NCBI GenBank assembly: GCA_950295325.1
Contig: OX485806.1
Span: forward strand, 13,888,001 to 13,952,000
DNA from: Polytrichum commune
Taxonomy: Eukaryota; Streptophyta; Polytrichopsida; Polytrichales; Polytrichaceae
Reading direction: 5' to 3'
Length of the DNA stretch: 64,000 bases
Position numbers and translations under genes: made by a program. The notes under the pieces are model-generated. The model was not told the DNA's origin and made no database searches. It worked only from the letters and a program-made list of their open reading frames with translations. How positions within the stretch are numbered: the first letter of the stretch is position 1; each line of letters starts with the position of its first letter. This document shows positions 61,040-64,000 of the stretch, in pieces.

Positions 61040-61255
61040 GGTTTTGAGACATCCGCCTGTGGATGCGAGTTGTGTAAGAGACTGGTATTAGGTCTGTATC
61101 AATCCGGGTTCGAATCCGGTTGGTTACATTGACTGGTGCTATCCCAAATTGAGCTAGTGATAAAGCATGAATAATTTATAGGCGGATACCAAGAAGATGT
61201 TACTACGCGGATGTGCGTAGAATCTTCTCAATTATTTTTTATTTTTAGAAACTTG
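61040..61255 (+). mobile_element. tRNA-derived SINE-like element
   Basis: A perfect polymerase III B box GGTTCGAATCC lies at 61107-61117 inside a tRNA-like head (CGGGTTCGAATCCGGTTGG). The element ends in a T-rich tail (ATTATTTTTTATTTTTAG, about 61233-61250). It sits between the two copies of the SWIM gene's terminal exon. The target duplication is not clear. Confidence 0.6.
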
Positions 61256-61440
61256 TTATTATTTATCCATGTCAATCAATCAAACCGCTCACGGTTGGGT
61301 CGTAGTCTAAATAGAAATGAAGTTACTGAATCATTTGAAATACTTCCAGTCCATTGCTGATTTTTATTATAAAAATCCAAACAAAAACATGTCATATTTT
61401 GACATTCAAATATATGGTACTTAATAGACCATTTGCAATA

Positions 61441-62301
61441 CTACTCACACTCTACAATACCAGCAAGTTCAAGTAGTCGCATGACCTCGTTATAGGTATA
61501 TGTAGGTGCATGAATGAATTTGTCACTCTCGTAATCCACCTTGCACAAAAATCTAAACACATAATAAAGATGTTTACAATACACCCATTTTCCTTTCTTT
61601 CCCAATGCATGAGAGGACATTTTCGTGAAATCCGGGCATGTGCAATGCGGGATGTCGCCAATTGTGACATGGTAGGTGATATCCTGCTTGGAGACAATGT
61701 TGATTATCACTCCAAAGCCCGGATATGGAATGGCAGTGACCCCAACCACATAGTAACCCTCCATGAGCCCGGCACTCTCCCATTTGTTTTTGTGATCCGC
61801 TAGCGGTGCTGTTGGATTACGACGCACTGTCTTTCCAAACCTGAATGTAGGGTGGGCGTCCGGGTTTGGTGGCATAGAAAAATGCGAGCGAGGGATGGGG
61901 AGAGTTGCGATTGTTGAAAGCCTACGACGAGGGGACAATGCCTCCCTCTGCTGTAGTTGAAATCCAGCATCTTCAAGTGCCAAAACCTCCCCTCGCGATA
62001 GATTGGTACCTATCTTCACCGGCCATGTATTGGGTACTATAGGCCAGTCCAACACATATTTCTTCTTACTGCCACTCACACAACGTTTGATGTTGTCAGG
62101 GCAAAACCAAAATTCATACTCCACATTGTTGGGAGAGCGAAATTCCTTCCTGAGCCCTTTGTATGTTGGAGCAGGTGTGCCATGTTTCCCAGTCCCGACT
62201 TTGGCATTGCACATAGTCCCTGTGATGGCCTGCAGTGCCCATGTGAGCCCAAAAGGGTGCCCACATTTAGTCTTAGACCCTTGAAACGTTAGTTGATGCA
62301 C
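61441..62301 (-). CDS. SWIM zinc-finger domain protein (5' end unresolved)
   Basis: An open frame of 286 codons with no in-frame ATG near its start, so it is either the last large exon of a longer gene or 5'-truncated. The C-terminal third carries a SWIM-type zinc finger, CTCPDF...YCKHLYYVFRFLCK (C-x-C-xn-C-x-H), typical of MuDR-like transposases, FAR1/FHY3 relatives and many uncharacterised plant proteins. Upstream are a WPVKIGTNLSRGEVLALED segment and a basic linker RREALSPRRRLST-like. SWIM fingers bind DNA or protein; the function here is unknown. A donor-like GAAG|GTAAAA about 105 bases upstream, with an acceptor CAAAG at the frame's start, would allow an upstream exon. No terminal inverted repeats were found, so I do not call it a transposon. 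The terminal part is duplicated at 60865-60984. Confidence 0.65.
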   Translation of the reverse strand: MHQLTFQGSKTKCGHPFGLTWALQAITGTMCNAKVGTGKHGTPAPTYKGLRKEFRSPNNVEYEFWFCPDNIKRCVSGSKKKYVLDWPIVPNTWPVKIGTNLSRGEVLALEDAGFQLQQREALSPRRRLSTIATLPIPRSHFSMPPNPDAHPTFRFGKTVRRNPTAPLADHKNKWESAGLMEGYYVVGVTAIPYPGFGVIINIVSKQDITYHVTIGDIPHCTCPDFTKMSSHALGKKGKWVYCKHLYYVFRFLCKVDYESDKFIHAPTYTYNEVMRLLELAGIVECE

Positions 62302-63470
62302 TTTGAAGTAGCATGTTACTTCACAAAAATATAAAAAGAGTGAAATGTTAGTCTTAGAAGTACCATGTTGTAAGAGGCTAGGATGTGAGTTGTTATTGTG
62401 TTTTTACCTTCGGAAGGATTTGAGTGAATGAGGATAGGTAAGGAGAACTTGGATTGAGTAGTTAGTGAGTAGGCTAGTACAAATGGATGGAGACAACCAA
62501 AGTGACTCAAGAGGCAAGTGCATTCGAATTGGGATGAATGGAGGATCACATGGAGCGCACAAGTGGACCACCTCATCATGGCCACTTAATGGGGAAGGCC
62601 CAAGGAAGAATGCAAGGTGGAGGATAAGCAAATTCTCAAAGCACCAATCAAATCACGAGTTAAGCATCGTGGTTTGAATTAAGTGGTGAGCGACGATTTG
62701 GGAAAGTAAGGGGAGAAAGTTATGGCGGCGGAAAGCGAAGGAGGCTAAGTTTGGGTTGAAGCATCCCAAGTTTGGTAAAGTGTGGTAGGTAGAAAGCCAA
62801 GGCTAGTTAAATGTTCGAATTAGGATCCTTGTTGATCATTTGAGGGAGGAAGGCTTAGAAGATAGGATTGGCGCCTACTAAGTAGGAGGAAATCTCAAGG
62901 GCTTATCGTGAGCCTTGAGGGTGCTCACCCCCTCAAGCTTACTATATAATCCCTCATTCTTCCCTCACTCATCCTCTCTTTCCTTTGTGCTCCAAGGCAC
63001 CCCACGAGTTATAAGTGTGGGTGTGGGAAGCCATATTGGAGCACATGTGTGTGCTTAGTTTTTAGTTTGAGAGCCAAGGCTTGTTAGCCTTGAAGAGGGC
63101 TTGACCTCTTGGTAGAATTAGTGTTGACGTGAAGGATTTTAAAGTTAATTCATGATTCCAATTTGTGGTACTTAAAGTTCATGTTTTGAATACACGTGGT
63201 TGCAAGTTCCATGTTTAAGAGTTGAGCACTTGATGTTGTGATGAGTGCAAAAATATACTTGTGTGTATTAGTTAGTCTTAGTGAAGTTAGGAAATTCTCT
63301 CTCCCCCTCTCCTCTCTAGGATTTTAGGATTTTAGGATTAGAGAAGAATTGTGTGATTAGAAAGGGGTTGTTAGTAGAATTAGGGAAATTAGGTAGGAAG
63401 ATTAGTTAAGGGCTTGAATAATTAGTGAGGTAGTTGGGAATTACAACTACAAAGTTGTGGGTTCATGAAG
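62302..63470. other. Right-end spacer, no gene supported
   Basis: It may include upstream exons of the SWIM-finger gene (minus strand), but no chain could be established. CCCTCTCCTCTCTAGGATTTTAGGATTTTAGGATT near 63305-63340 is a small local repeat. Confidence 0.4.
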
Positions 63471-63725
63471 GAGCTGGGTTTATGAAGGAGCTGGGTTTGT
63501 TTAGTTAGAAAGTAAAGAGCTGGGTTTATGAAGGAGCTGGGTTTGTCTAGTTAGAAAGTAAAGAGCTGGGTTTATGAAGGACCTGAGTTTGTTTAGTTAG
63601 AAGCTAAGGAGCTGGGTTTATGAAGGAGCTGGGTTTGTTTAGTTAGAAGCTAAGAAGCTGGGTTTATGAAGGAGCTAGGTTTATGTAATTAAAAAGTAAA
63701 GAGATGGGTTCATGAAGGAGCTTAG
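63471..63725 (+). repeat. 46 bp tandem repeat, about 5.5 units
   Basis: GAGCTGGGTTTATGAAGGA recurs at 63471, 63517, 63563, 63609 and 63654, with a diverged last unit at 63701. The second half of each unit reads TTTGTTTAGTTAGAA. Copies differ by a few substitutions. Confidence 0.93.
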
Positions 63726-64000
63726 TAGATAGCCTGCCTAATTAGCTCATAGACAAGTAGTTAGTTACATTATGCTAGTTAGTGTTATGGTGGCTTTCAC
63801 AAGTAAATGTATTTGAGATTGACTATAGAGAATAGTGTTTTTTTTAACACTTGCATCCTCTCTTTAAAAATAAACCACGTGCACAAATTAATGGAGAATG
63901 TGGAGCACTCTCGCGATGGCAAGACAAAGGAAGCAAAGACCAAAGGTGCGAGGGAGAGATTGACATAAGTCACATAAGTATTTCTTAATACTTAAAGGCT

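Noticed and set aside
61100-61120. Possible tRNA gene at the B box
   Set aside because: No acceptor stem or anticodon arm can be folded around it; the T-rich tail fits a SINE-like insert better.
61441-62301. Calling the SWIM-finger frame a MULE transposase
   Set aside because: No DDE domain or long terminal inverted repeats were found nearby; SWIM fingers also occur in host proteins.

Overview
The window looks like nuclear DNA of a land plant. It carries intron-rich plant-type genes: a plastid-targeted ADP-glucose pyrophosphorylase large subunit, a SARD4-like ornithine cyclodeaminase-fold reductase and a SAAL1-like ARM-repeat protein. Long AT-rich spacers hold copia-type, LINE, SINE-like and miniature DNA transposon remains, with many (CT)n/(GA)n tracts. 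The SWIM-finger gene at the right end and the repeat-laden introns would suit a seed-free vascular plant (fern or lycophyte), but that is inference; no marker in the window fixes the lineage.

Layout. 1-5.3 kb: SARD4-like gene on the minus strand, its first exon overlapping a triplicated repeat, followed by a 1 kb foldback element. 5.3-10.7 kb: gene-poor, with a ~290 bp direct-repeat pair and an inverted remote copy of the SARD4-exon repeat. 10.8-12.1 kb: a ~197 bp tandem array immediately upstream of the SAAL1-like gene (12.48-18.72 kb, plus strand, ten coding exons with phases that all agree, about 594 residues). 18.7-21.3 kb: spacer. 21.26-28.63 kb: AGPase large-subunit gene on the minus strand, 14 coding exons reconstructed, 532 residues, with a tandem array in intron 1. 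29.8-30.5 kb: a possible small plus-strand gene that I do not recognise.

31-60 kb is a repeat landscape with almost no host coding sequence: a dispersed repeat family (called Rep-A here) with members in and between genes; three ~400 bp inverted-repeat elements and one 893 bp element sharing termini (CACGGGGAGGTCACT) and, where visible, 8-bp target duplications; a Harbinger-like MITE with TTA duplications; a 5'-truncated LINE whose sense strand is strongly A/C-rich; a 1.92 kb solo LTR with a perfect 5-bp target duplication; and a broken copia relic. 60.8-62.3 kb holds a SWIM zinc-finger reading frame whose terminal exon is duplicated, with a tRNA-derived SINE-like insert between the copies. 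63.5-63.7 kb is a 46 bp tandem repeat.

The three solid genes are not an operon or an obvious pathway cluster: AGPase serves plastid starch synthesis, the SARD4-like enzyme probably serves pipecolate (or related imino acid) metabolism, and the SAAL1-like protein is a probable nuclear ARM-fold protein. The most unusual material is how repeats sit in relation to exons and splice sites, and the paralogous empty sites that document element insertions within the window itself.
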